Made by a program: the position numbers and the translations under genes
Shown: positions 50,247 to 58,535 of the stretch, in pieces
Position numbering within the stretch: the first letter of the stretch is position 1
Layout of the letters: each line of letters begins with the position of its first letter
Notes under the pieces: model-generated
What the model was told of the DNA's origin: nothing
Database searches by the model: none
Seen by the model: only the letters and a program-made list of their open reading frames with translations
Assembly (NCBI RefSeq): GCF_036231965.1
Contig: NZ_CP109499.1
Span: 7,130,001 to 7,194,000, forward strand
Direction of reading: 5' to 3'
DNA length: 64,000 nt
Source: Streptomyces sp. NBC_01428
Lineage (GTDB): Bacteria > Actinomycetota > Actinomycetes > Streptomycetales > Streptomycetaceae

Positions 50247-50258
50247 CAAACGCGTTTG
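50247..50258. promoter_or_regulatory. Palindrome in the DUF4331/sigma divergent region
   Basis: CAAACGCGTTTG, a perfect 12-bp palindrome about midway between the divergent genes. A weaker repeat GTTCG-CTG-CGAAC lies at 50344-50356 near the sigma start. Either could be an operator. Confidence 0.4.
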
Positions 50259-50401
50259 CGACGCCTGTTTCGCGGCGACGTCGAACTGCTCGGCGCCGGA
50301 CTCGCGTTTTCGGCTTCCTGATCCGTAACCCATCCGGAGAGACGTTCGCTGCGAACAGGTAGGGGAGGGGGCGGACCGTGCACGTCCGGAGAGGGGGACG
50401 C

Positions 50402-50944
50402 GTGGAGGCTGACGAGCTGCTGATACGGGTGGCCGGAGGCGACCAGAGGGCGTTCGAGGATCTGTACGCACTGGTCTCCGGGCCGGTGTTCGGTCTGGTG
50501 CGCCGCGTCGTGCGGGATCCCGCGCAGTCGGAGGAGGTGTCGCAGGAGGTGCTGCTCGAACTCTGGCGCTCCGCCGCGCGGTTCGACCCGGGACGCGGCA
50601 CCGCCCTGTCCTGGATCCTCACCCTCGCGCACCGCCGCGCGGTCGACCGCGTGCGCAGCGCCCGCGCGGCCACCGAGCGCGAGCAGCGCGAGGGCCGGCG
50701 CCATCACCACCCCGCGTTCGACCAGGTCGCCGAGGAGGTGGAGGCGGGACTCGAACGCGAGTGGGTCCGCCGCTGCCTCGACCGGCTCACCACCCTGCAG
50801 CGCCAGTCCGTCACCCTCGCCTACTACGACGGCTACACGTACCGGGAGGTCGCCGAACGGCTCTCGCTGCCCCTCGGCACCGTCAAGACCCGGATGCGCG
50901 ACGGCCTGACCCGCCTGCGCAACTGCCTGGGAGGCGCCGCGTGA
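50402..50944 (+). CDS. ECF sigma factor (SigK-like)
   Basis: A 180-residue RNA polymerase sigma factor. Region 2 covers about 10-80 (FEDLYALVSGPVFGLVRRVV and the -10-recognition helix ending HRRAVDRVRS). Region 4 covers about 120-175 with the helix-turn-helix YREVAERLSLPLGTVKTRMRDG. GTG 50402 follows GAGAGGGGGAC; GTG 50378 is the longer alternative. It overlaps the RskA-type anti-sigma gene by GTGA, the usual arrangement for cotranslated sigma/anti-sigma pairs. Likely regulon: itself and the divergent DUF4331-TPR-transporter genes. Confidence 0.94.
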   Translation: MEADELLIRVAGGDQRAFEDLYALVSGPVFGLVRRVVRDPAQSEEVSQEVLLELWRSAARFDPGRGTALSWILTLAHRRAVDRVRSARAATEREQREGRRHHHPAFDQVAEEVEAGLEREWVRRCLDRLTTLQRQSVTLAYYDGYTYREVAERLSLPLGTVKTRMRDGLTRLRNCLGGAA

Positions 50945-51732
50945 GTGTCCTCGACAGACTGCTGGGCCGTGACCTGCACTCCCTCGCCGCCCCCTACGCC
51001 CTCGACGCGCTGGAAGCCGACGAGCGGCGCCGATTCGAACGCCACCTCAGGAGCTGCGAGCGCTGCGCCGACGAGGTCCGGGCGCTGACCGAGGACGCCG
51101 TACGCCTCGCCTGGTCCACGGCGGCGGCCCCGCCGGCCGCACTGCGCGAGCGGGTGCTGTACGCCGTGCGCACGACCCCGCAGGAACCGGCGCCCCGCGA
51201 GCGCACCGCGCACGCGCGGACCGTCGAACCGCCCGCCCGGGCACGCGCACCCCGGTTCCGCCCGCTGCTCGCCCCCCTCGCCACGGCCACGGCCGCCGCG
51301 GCCCTCGTCGTCGCCTCCCTGTTCGCCGTGCAGACGGCGCGGACACAGGAGAGTCTGGACCAGCAGCGCGCCCAGGCACGTGAGATCGCCCACGTTCTCG
51401 CCGCACCCGACGCCCGGGCCACCGGTGAACGGGACGCGCGGGGGCGGGGGATCGGCGTCGTGGCCTCCGCCACGGAGCGGCGCGCCGTCGTGACACCGAG
51501 CGGACTCGGCACCCCCTCCGGAGGACGCGTCCACCAGCTGTGGCTCATGCGCCCCGAAGGGAAACCGCGCTCTCTCGGCCTCTTCGACGGCGACACGCCC
51601 CTGATCGCCGACGGACTGAACCCGGACGCGACGTCACTCGCTGTGACCGTCGAACCTCACGGAGGGTCAGCGCAGCCCACCAGCCAGCCGATTGTCCAAC
51701 TCGCCCTGGAAACGCTCGGATTCGGAGAGTAA
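50941..51732 (+). CDS. RskA-type anti-sigma factor with zinc finger
   Basis: A 263-residue membrane protein. The N-terminal zinc-binding anti-sigma domain has His35-x3-Cys39-x2-Cys42 (RHLRSCERCADEV). One transmembrane helix (about 103-126, LATATAAAALVVASLFAV) separates it from an outside RskA C-terminal domain with GTPSGGRVHQLWLM and VEPHGGSAQP. In mycobacteria RskA holds SigK until regulated intramembrane proteolysis. It would do the same for the overlapping ECF gene here. The signal reaching its outer domain is unknown, but the adjacent extracellular DUF4331/TPR proteins are natural candidates. Confidence 0.93.
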   Translation: MSVLDRLLGRDLHSLAAPYALDALEADERRRFERHLRSCERCADEVRALTEDAVRLAWSTAAAPPAALRERVLYAVRTTPQEPAPRERTAHARTVEPPARARAPRFRPLLAPLATATAAAALVVASLFAVQTARTQESLDQQRAQAREIAHVLAAPDARATGERDARGRGIGVVASATERRAVVTPSGLGTPSGGRVHQLWLMRPEGKPRSLGLFDGDTPLIADGLNPDATSLAVTVEPHGGSAQPTSQPIVQLALETLGFGE

Positions 51733-51847
51733 CCGTCAACCCCCTTACAGAGATGGTGAATCCTGCGACCGCGATACACGAGTGCCACGAGGGAGCGATA
51801 GGGTTAGCCTGCCCGGGCCGGGTGGACTCGTACGGGTGGGGAGTGAC

Positions 51848-52117
51848 ATGGAACAGATAACAGTGCGCAGCAGGGCACGTGTCCCTGCGATCACGTGCGG
51901 GAGCAGCGCGACCAGTTCGCGCCTCGACCGCCATCTCGCGGTGCTGGGCGGTCCCGCCATACCGCAACGCGAGACGGTCGAGGCGACGTCGCTGATGCGC
52001 GAGCTCACGGCACGTGACACCGCGCACGACAGCGGCTCCAGGAGCGCACGCGTGCGGCGGGTCTCGCTGTTCGCGCCGCTCAGGCGGCTGCGTCGCTCGC
52101 TGTTCGGCGGCCACTGA
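51848..52117 (+). CDS. Small Arg/Ser-rich protein, unknown
   Basis: An 89-residue soluble protein with no recognised domain. The middle is mildly helical (ETVEATSLMRELTARDTA) and the end is basic (LFAPLRRLRRSLFGGH). ATG 51848 has GTGGGGAG upstream at usable spacing, and TAGCCT lies some 45 bases earlier as a possible -10. The longer frame (to 51692) overlaps the anti-sigma gene and is not needed. Its C-terminal Arg/Leu/Phe helix could touch membrane. Real-gene confidence is moderate. Confidence 0.6.
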   Translation: MEQITVRSRARVPAITCGSSATSSRLDRHLAVLGGPAIPQRETVEATSLMRELTARDTAHDSGSRSARVRRVSLFAPLRRLRRSLFGGH

Positions 52118-52272
52118 GCGGCTGTCGGCACCGGCGTTCCCCGACCCGCGCTCCGGTGACCCACCGACCCGCGCAGCGCTGCCCTTCCGCGTCCGTCATC
52201 CCCACGGCAGGCAGCGGCGCCCGGTGGCCACCACGGCCGGAGCGCGGGTCACCCACGCCCTGAGCCGCGCGG

Positions 52273-53469
52273 TCAGCGCACCACTCCGTCCCGCCGCAAC
52301 CCGGCGACGTCCGACTCCGTCATGCCCAGCCCCCGCAACACCACGCCCGTGTGCTCACCCAGCCGCGGGACGGCCCCCATGCGCGCCTCCTCCCCGCCCG
52401 GCAGCGTGATCGGAGGCAGCAGCGCCCGCAGCGGCCCGACCGGCGAGTCCACGTCCCGCCACCGGTTCCGTGCCGCCAGCTGCGGATGCTCCGCGACCTC
52501 CCGTACGTCCCGCAGCCGTGCGCACGCGATACCCGCCGCGTCCAGGCGGGCCACCGCCTCGTCGGCGCCCAGCGCGCTCAGCGCCTTCGACACCAGCGTG
52601 TCCACCCGCTCCCGGTTCGCCACCCGCGCCGGGTTCGTCGCGTACCCCGGATCATCCGCCAACTCTGATGTTCCCAGGACCTGTTGGGCGAGCCGGCGCC
52701 ACTCCCGGTCGTTCTGCACCGACAACAGCACCCGACCGCCGTCCGCCGTCGAATAGACGTCGTAGGGAACGATGACGGAGTGCGCGAGACCCGTGCGTTC
52801 CGGCGGGGTGCCGTCGTGCATCGCGTGGTGCAGCGGATGGCCCATCCACTCCGCCAGCGCGTCCAGCATCGACACCTCCACGGGGCCGCCCCGCCCGGTC
52901 GTGCCGCGCCGCACCAGCGCCGCGAGGACGCCGGAGAACGCGTACATGGCCGCCGCGATGTCGGCCGCGGGGATGCCCGCCTTCACGGGCTGCTCGGGTG
53001 TCCCGGTCACGGACACGAGCCCCGCCTCGCACTGCACGAGCATGTCGTACGCGCGTTTGCCGGCGTACGGTCCGGACGGCCCGTATCCCGAGATGTCCAC
53101 GGCGATCAGCCGCGGATGCTCGGCGCACAGGGTCGCCGCGTCCAGACCGAGCCGGGCGGCCGCCCCCTGGGCGAGGTTCTGCACGAACACGTCCGCGTCC
53201 GCGACGAGCCGGCGGACGACGTCGAGCCCGCGCGGGTCCTTCAGGTCGACGGCGAGGGACTCCTTGCCGCGGTTGCACCACACGAAGTGCGAGGCCAGAC
53301 CCGAGGCCGCGGAGTCGTAGCCGCGGGCGAAGTCGCCGCCGTCGATCCGTTCGACCTTGATGACGCGGGCGCCGAGATCGGCGAGCTGACGCGTCGCGAA
53401 GGGAGCCGCGACCGCTTGTTCGACGGCGACGACGGTGATGCCTTCGAGGGGCAGAGGCTGTGACTGCAT
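52273..53469 (-). CDS. CaiB/BaiF family CoA transferase
   Basis: A 398-residue class III CoA transferase. The characteristic opening LEGITVVAVEQAVAAPFATR, the block CNRGKESLAVDLKDPRG, and the catalytic Asp142 in GKRAYDMLVQCEAG are all present, with the large domain GGPVEVSMLDALAEWMGHP following. It moves CoA between acyl-CoA and a free acid in fatty-acid or aromatic-acid breakdown; substrate unknown. ATG 53469 is preferred; ATG 53481, four codons upstream, is two bases from GAGGAG and so poorly spaced. Monocistronic. Confidence 0.9.
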   Translation of the reverse strand: MQSQPLPLEGITVVAVEQAVAAPFATRQLADLGARVIKVERIDGGDFARGYDSAASGLASHFVWCNRGKESLAVDLKDPRGLDVVRRLVADADVFVQNLAQGAAARLGLDAATLCAEHPRLIAVDISGYGPSGPYAGKRAYDMLVQCEAGLVSVTGTPEQPVKAGIPAADIAAAMYAFSGVLAALVRRGTTGRGGPVEVSMLDALAEWMGHPLHHAMHDGTPPERTGLAHSVIVPYDVYSTADGGRVLLSVQNDREWRRLAQQVLGTSELADDPGYATNPARVANRERVDTLVSKALSALGADEAVARLDAAGIACARLRDVREVAEHPQLAARNRWRDVDSPVGPLRALLPPITLPGGEEARMGAVPRLGEHTGVVLRGLGMTESDVAGLRRDGVVR

Positions 53470-53582
53470 GCCGTGGATCATGGCTCCTCGGCGACACCTT
53501 TGTCATGCGTGGGCGGCGAGGGGACCGAACGGAGCGCGGGCCGTCCGTGTCCCGCGATGTCGGTCCGGGCGGGCGGGTGCGG

Positions 53583-54800
53583 TCAGAGGAGCGCGAACTG
53601 CCCCTCCGGGCCCTCTTCGTGATGGTCCAGGACGGACGCGGGGCGGCGGGCCGTGGCGGGGGCCGGGAGGACGCCCGCCGCGTCGAGTTCGGTCCGGGTG
53701 ATCGGGGAGTGGAGGCGCAGGCCGGCCCGCAGGGGGAGCAGTTCGGCGAGCAGGGCGAGCACCGTGACGAGTTCGAGGAGTTCGGACGTCCAGCTCTGCG
53801 GCCAGGCGGTGGGGCCGATCGCCTCCAGGGTGCCCGGCTCGGCCACCCCGGTCCTGGCCGTGAACCACTGCTCCAGCACGCGCACCCCGCCCACCTCGAA
53901 GTCCCAGGCCTCGGGCGGCACCGGGGAGATCCTGCCCTCCCCGAGGAGCAGGGCCTCCTCGTCCCGGTCGTAGCGCGGGTCGAGGAGGAGCGGCCCTCCG
54001 GGGCGGTCCGTGTCGGCGTGAGGGAGGGCCGTGAGGGGGGCGCGGACGTACGGGCGCCTACCGCCGGGGAGCTTGGGACGCTCGCCCTCGCGGCACATGA
54101 GCCACAGCATCCGCCGCCCCGACTCGACGCCGTACGCCCACAGTTCGGGATCGGCGGTGAGCGGGACCCGACAGCCGTCCCGGCCCGGGCGGGCGACCGC
54201 GACCGTCCAGGCGAGCACGTCCCGAGGGTCGGGGGAGTGGCCGAGCCGGGTGGCGAGGTGCTCCAACAGGCCCGGCGTCAGGTTCGGTTCGACGCCTCCG
54301 GGACGCCGGTACAGAGGGCGCACCCGGCCGCCGCGGCCGGCGGCCAGCGGCAGTACGGAGGTGGCCAGCAGCGCCGGTCCCGGCGACTCCGGCACCACCG
54401 TCTGCTCGACGGCGAACACCTGGCCCTCGCCCGCCACCCGCCACAACTCGGGGCGCGCCGCGTCGATCAGCCGGTGGTCCGGGATCAGCCACTGCTCGTC
54501 GAAGGGCGCGGTCAGCACCCGCACCGGATCCGGGCACGGGCCCGAGGCGCGGGCCAGCCGGCCCGTCCCGCTCGACTGGCCCGGCAGCTGGGCGACCGCC
54601 GAGTGCGTCGTGCGCGAACGCGTCGGCCCGAACAGCGCCTCGCGGTCCGGCCCTTCGGCCTTCACGAGGGCGTCCCACCGCGCCTTCAGGGATGCCGCGT
54701 CGGGGGCCGTCGGCCACCCCCGGCCCAGCCTCGGCGGTGCGACGGACCACGGCATGAGGTCCGCGAGCAGCGGAGCGGCGTCGTGCGTCACGCTCGGCAT
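53583..54800 (-). CDS. Orphan type ISP specificity-domain-like protein
   Basis: A 405-residue soluble protein that resembles the C-terminal target-recognition region of type ISP (LlaBIII-like) restriction-modification enzymes. The tell-tale block is APFDEQWLIPDHRLIDAARPELWR (about 97-120, in the place of the usual YRPFDxRW...PRP motif), followed by long alternating segments and a C-terminal helical region (TSELLELVTVLALLAELLPLR). No N6-adenine methylase motif (NPPY) and no helicase or nuclease motif is present in this or any adjacent gene. It is therefore either a domesticated fragment or a stand-alone DNA-binding protein. ATG 54800 lacks an obvious ribosome binding site. Confidence 0.6.
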   Translation of the reverse strand: MPSVTHDAAPLLADLMPWSVAPPRLGRGWPTAPDAASLKARWDALVKAEGPDREALFGPTRSRTTHSAVAQLPGQSSGTGRLARASGPCPDPVRVLTAPFDEQWLIPDHRLIDAARPELWRVAGEGQVFAVEQTVVPESPGPALLATSVLPLAAGRGGRVRPLYRRPGGVEPNLTPGLLEHLATRLGHSPDPRDVLAWTVAVARPGRDGCRVPLTADPELWAYGVESGRRMLWLMCREGERPKLPGGRRPYVRAPLTALPHADTDRPGGPLLLDPRYDRDEEALLLGEGRISPVPPEAWDFEVGGVRVLEQWFTARTGVAEPGTLEAIGPTAWPQSWTSELLELVTVLALLAELLPLRAGLRLHSPITRTELDAAGVLPAPATARRPASVLDHHEEGPEGQFALL

Positions 54801-54841
54801 CGTACGACGAGGGTGTCGCGCGGCGCCCTCGTACCGCGTGC

Positions 54842-55591
54842 TCAGTGGGCGTCGAGGGTGACCGTGAACGAGAAGCGGTCGCCCCGGTAGTGGATGACGG
54901 CCACGTCCAGCGCGCGCCCGTCCTGGCCGTAGGTGACGCCGGTGTAGCGCAGGATCGGGCTCAGCAGCGGGACCTGGAGCAGCCGGGCCGTCTCGGGATC
55001 CGCGAGCCGGGCCTCGACGGTGTCGGTGATCCTGCTGATGGCGACCCCGAGCACGTCGCGCAGTACCTTCGTCATGGGCCAGCGGATCAGGTCCTCCCGG
55101 TCGATGCGGTCGGCCAGGTCCGTCCTCAGGTAGTTGCGCGCGTGGTTCGTGGGCTCGCCGGTCGCCTCGTCCCCGCGCAGCCGGTGGTACGTCGCCACCT
55201 CGTCCACGTCCGGGAAGAACTCGACCAGTTCACCCGGTACGGGTCCCTTGCCCTCGTCCAGCAGCTCGGTCGACATGCCCGACTGCTGGGCGACGATCGC
55301 GTCCACCGAGCCGAGCAGCCGCACGGGCGCGCCGCGCTGCGCGCTCGGCTCGATGAACGTTCCCCGCCGGCGGTGCCGGGTGATGAGTCCCTCGTCCTCC
55401 AGCTCCTTGAGCGCCTGCCGCATGGTCAGCACACTCACCCCGTAGTGGCCCGCCAACTGCTCCTCGGTGGGCAGACGGAGGGGGTCCTGGGGGGCGCGGC
55501 CGAGTATCGAGGCGCGCAGGGACTGCGACACCTGATACCAGAGCGGCAGCTTGCGGTTCAGGACGATCGAGTCCGGAGCGAAGGAGGTCAC
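54842..55591 (-). CDS. GntR/HutC-family regulator with UTRA domain
   Basis: A 249-residue repressor. The N-terminal winged helix (about 10-75) has LPTEEQLAGHYGVSVLTMRQALKELEDEGL split as wing and recognition helix, followed by the UTRA effector domain (about 90-245, for example YHRLRGDEATGEPTNHARNYL). The start is GTG 55591; a TTG at 55627 would add 12 residues. It is 50 bases downstream of hmgA on the same strand, so it probably controls hmgA and is cotranscribed with it. The effector may be homogentisate or a related aromatic acid, by analogy only. Confidence 0.9.
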   Translation of the reverse strand: MTSFAPDSIVLNRKLPLWYQVSQSLRASILGRAPQDPLRLPTEEQLAGHYGVSVLTMRQALKELEDEGLITRHRRRGTFIEPSAQRGAPVRLLGSVDAIVAQQSGMSTELLDEGKGPVPGELVEFFPDVDEVATYHRLRGDEATGEPTNHARNYLRTDLADRIDREDLIRWPMTKVLRDVLGVAISRITDTVEARLADPETARLLQVPLLSPILRYTGVTYGQDGRALDVAVIHYRGDRFSFTVTLDAH

Positions 55592-55640
55592 GAGGGTATC
55601 CGTACCGGTCGCGGGCGGGGAAGGCAACGGCCGGTGGGCC

Positions 55641-56987
<1,347 letters not shown>

Positions 56988-57008
56988 GATCGCTCCCTCG
57001 CGCCTGAT

Positions 57009-57028
57009 TCCTATGTATCACCGTAGGA
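57009..57028 (-). promoter_or_regulatory. Inverted repeat upstream of hmgA
   Basis: TCCTA-N10-TAGGA, 22 bases before the hmgA start on the minus strand. It overlaps a GATACAT that could serve as a -10. A possible operator for the adjacent GntR regulator. Confidence 0.45.
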
Positions 57029-57198
57029 TTCGGTCTGCGCCCGCGCAAGAGGGCGGCGACGGACACCGAACGGGATCGGCCACCGGCGCGCTCCCTCGTG
57101 ACGGCCGTGCCGAGGGCTTCCCCGGACGTAGTCCCCAGGACCTGCCCGCGGAGCCGAGAACCCGACTTCAGGGGGATCCGGCTGTCGGAGCCTTGTTC

Positions 57199-57204
57199 TA
57201 CGCT
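57199..57204 (+). promoter_or_regulatory. -10 element for leaderless lipoprotein/tetR mRNA
   Basis: TACGCT lies seven bases before the ATG at 57212, with no ribosome binding site. Confidence 0.5.
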
Positions 57205-57211
57205 CCCCGTC

Positions 57212-57832
57212 ATGCGGTGGACGCGTGGACTGTTCGCCGCGCTCGCGGTCTGCGCCGTGCTGGGCGGACCCGCGGGTTGCGGCACCGGTGATGCGCACGG
57301 GCGGGAGGACGGAGTGTCGGCCTCCCCCGTGGGCACGTTGCTCGACGAGGCGGACGAGGAGGGACGGCTCTACCGTGACGTGGACGAGAAGGGCGCGCCA
57401 GAGGTCGGGATCGAGATCCAGCCGGACTCCGTCGACAGCTGGGACGTGCGCCTGACCGTCCACAACTTCCGCTTCTCGCCGAGGGGCGCGGGCACCGTGC
57501 CGGTCGGCGGACGGGGCATCGCCCGTCTCTACGTCGACGGCCGCTCCGTCGCCCGGCTGCGCACCGCCGAGTACCACCTGGCAGGCCGGCTGGTGCCGCA
57601 CGGCACCCACCACGTCACCGCGCGGCTGTACGCGGACGACGGCACGGTGTGGGCCGTCCACGGCGAGGCCGTCGAGAGCACCGCCGACGTCACGGCGTCG
57701 ACGCCCGGCTCCGCGTCCGCGACGGCGTCCTCGTCCCCGCCCGGGGGCCCGGGCGCGCGAATGAGTGGGCAGGGCACCGAGGTACGTAGTGAAGAGGGAG
57801 GTTCACCGGACCCCGGCGGAAAGGCATCATGA
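57212..57832 (+). CDS. Probable secreted lipoprotein, unknown
   Basis: A 206-residue exported protein. The N-terminal signal (MRWTRGLFAALAVCAVLGG) ends in PAGCG, a weak lipobox with Cys at about position 23. The body has beta strands (VDSWDVRLTVHNFRFSPR and GRGIARLYVDGRSVARLRTAEYHL, here named by their cores WDVRLTVHNF and IARLYVDGRSVARL) like a small surface domain. A Ser/Pro/Gly-rich tail follows. ATG 57212 has a -10 element at leaderless spacing. Its stop overlaps the tetR start by ATGA, so the two are cotranslated. Confidence 0.75.
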   Translation: MRWTRGLFAALAVCAVLGGPAGCGTGDAHGREDGVSASPVGTLLDEADEEGRLYRDVDEKGAPEVGIEIQPDSVDSWDVRLTVHNFRFSPRGAGTVPVGGRGIARLYVDGRSVARLRTAEYHLAGRLVPHGTHHVTARLYADDGTVWAVHGEAVESTADVTASTPGSASATASSSPPGGPGARMSGQGTEVRSEEGGSPDPGGKAS

Positions 57833-58446
57833 AGACCGTGCCCCATGCGACCTCGCTGCGCAGAGCGCCCGTACAGCGGCGCAGCGCAGAACGACTGACC
57901 CGGATCCTCGACGCCTGCGCCGACCTCCTCGACGAGGTGGGCTACGACGACCTCAGCACCCGCGCCGTGGCCCAGCGCGCCGGTGTGCCCATCGGCTCCG
58001 TCTACCGCTTCTTCGGCAACAAGCGCGCCATGGCCGACGCCCTCGCCCAGCGCAACCTGGAGCTCTACACCGAGCGCGTGACCCGGCGCCTGGAGGAGTC
58101 GGACGGACAGGGCTGGCGGGCCGCGATGGACGCGGTGCTCGACGAGTACCTCGCCATGAAGCGCACCGCCCCGGGCTTCTCCCTCGTCGACTTCGGGAAC
58201 CAGATCCCGGTGGGCGCCTCCCACGCCGAGCCCAACACCCGGGTCGCCGACCGCCTGACCGAGCTGCTCTCCGGCTACCTCGGCCGCACCCCGGACGAGA
58301 ACCTCCGCCGCTGCTTCCTGGTCGCCGTGGAGAGCGCCGACAGCCTCGTGCACCTGGCCTTCCGGGTCGCGCCCGAGGGCGACGAGGGGATCATCGCCGA
58401 GACGCGCGAACTGCTGCGCGCCTACCTGGGCCGCGTCCTCGACTGA
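57829..58446 (+). CDS. TetR-family regulator
   Basis: A 205-residue regulator. The DNA-binding domain (about 17-70) has ILDACADLLDEVGYDDLSTRAVAQRAGVPIGSVYRFFGNKRAM in TetR order (helix 1; helix-turn-helix AVAQRAGVPIGSVYRFF). The C-terminal helical ligand domain has no recognised effector class. It overlaps the lipoprotein gene by ATGA. The palindrome TACCGGTCGGTA directly downstream, over the -10 of the oxidoreductase gene, is its most likely operator. Confidence 0.93.
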   Translation: MKTVPHATSLRRAPVQRRSAERLTRILDACADLLDEVGYDDLSTRAVAQRAGVPIGSVYRFFGNKRAMADALAQRNLELYTERVTRRLEESDGQGWRAAMDAVLDEYLAMKRTAPGFSLVDFGNQIPVGASHAEPNTRVADRLTELLSGYLGRTPDENLRRCFLVAVESADSLVHLAFRVAPEGDEGIIAETRELLRAYLGRVLD

Positions 58447-58472
58447 GCCCGCCCGTCCCTCCCCACCGTGCG

Positions 58473-58488
58473 TACCGGTCGGTATGCT
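58473..58488 (+). promoter_or_regulatory. TetR-type operator over the -10 of the oxidoreductase gene
   Basis: TACCG-GT-CGGTA (58473-58484) has five-base perfect arms and overlaps TATGCT (58483-58488), a good -10. The oxidoreductase GTG follows at 58536. Repression by the gene just upstream is the simplest reading. Confidence 0.65.
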
Positions 58489-58535
58489 CGGCGGTGTCCG
58501 CGTGCCATCGACGTCACCGCCCTCCGGGAGGACCC

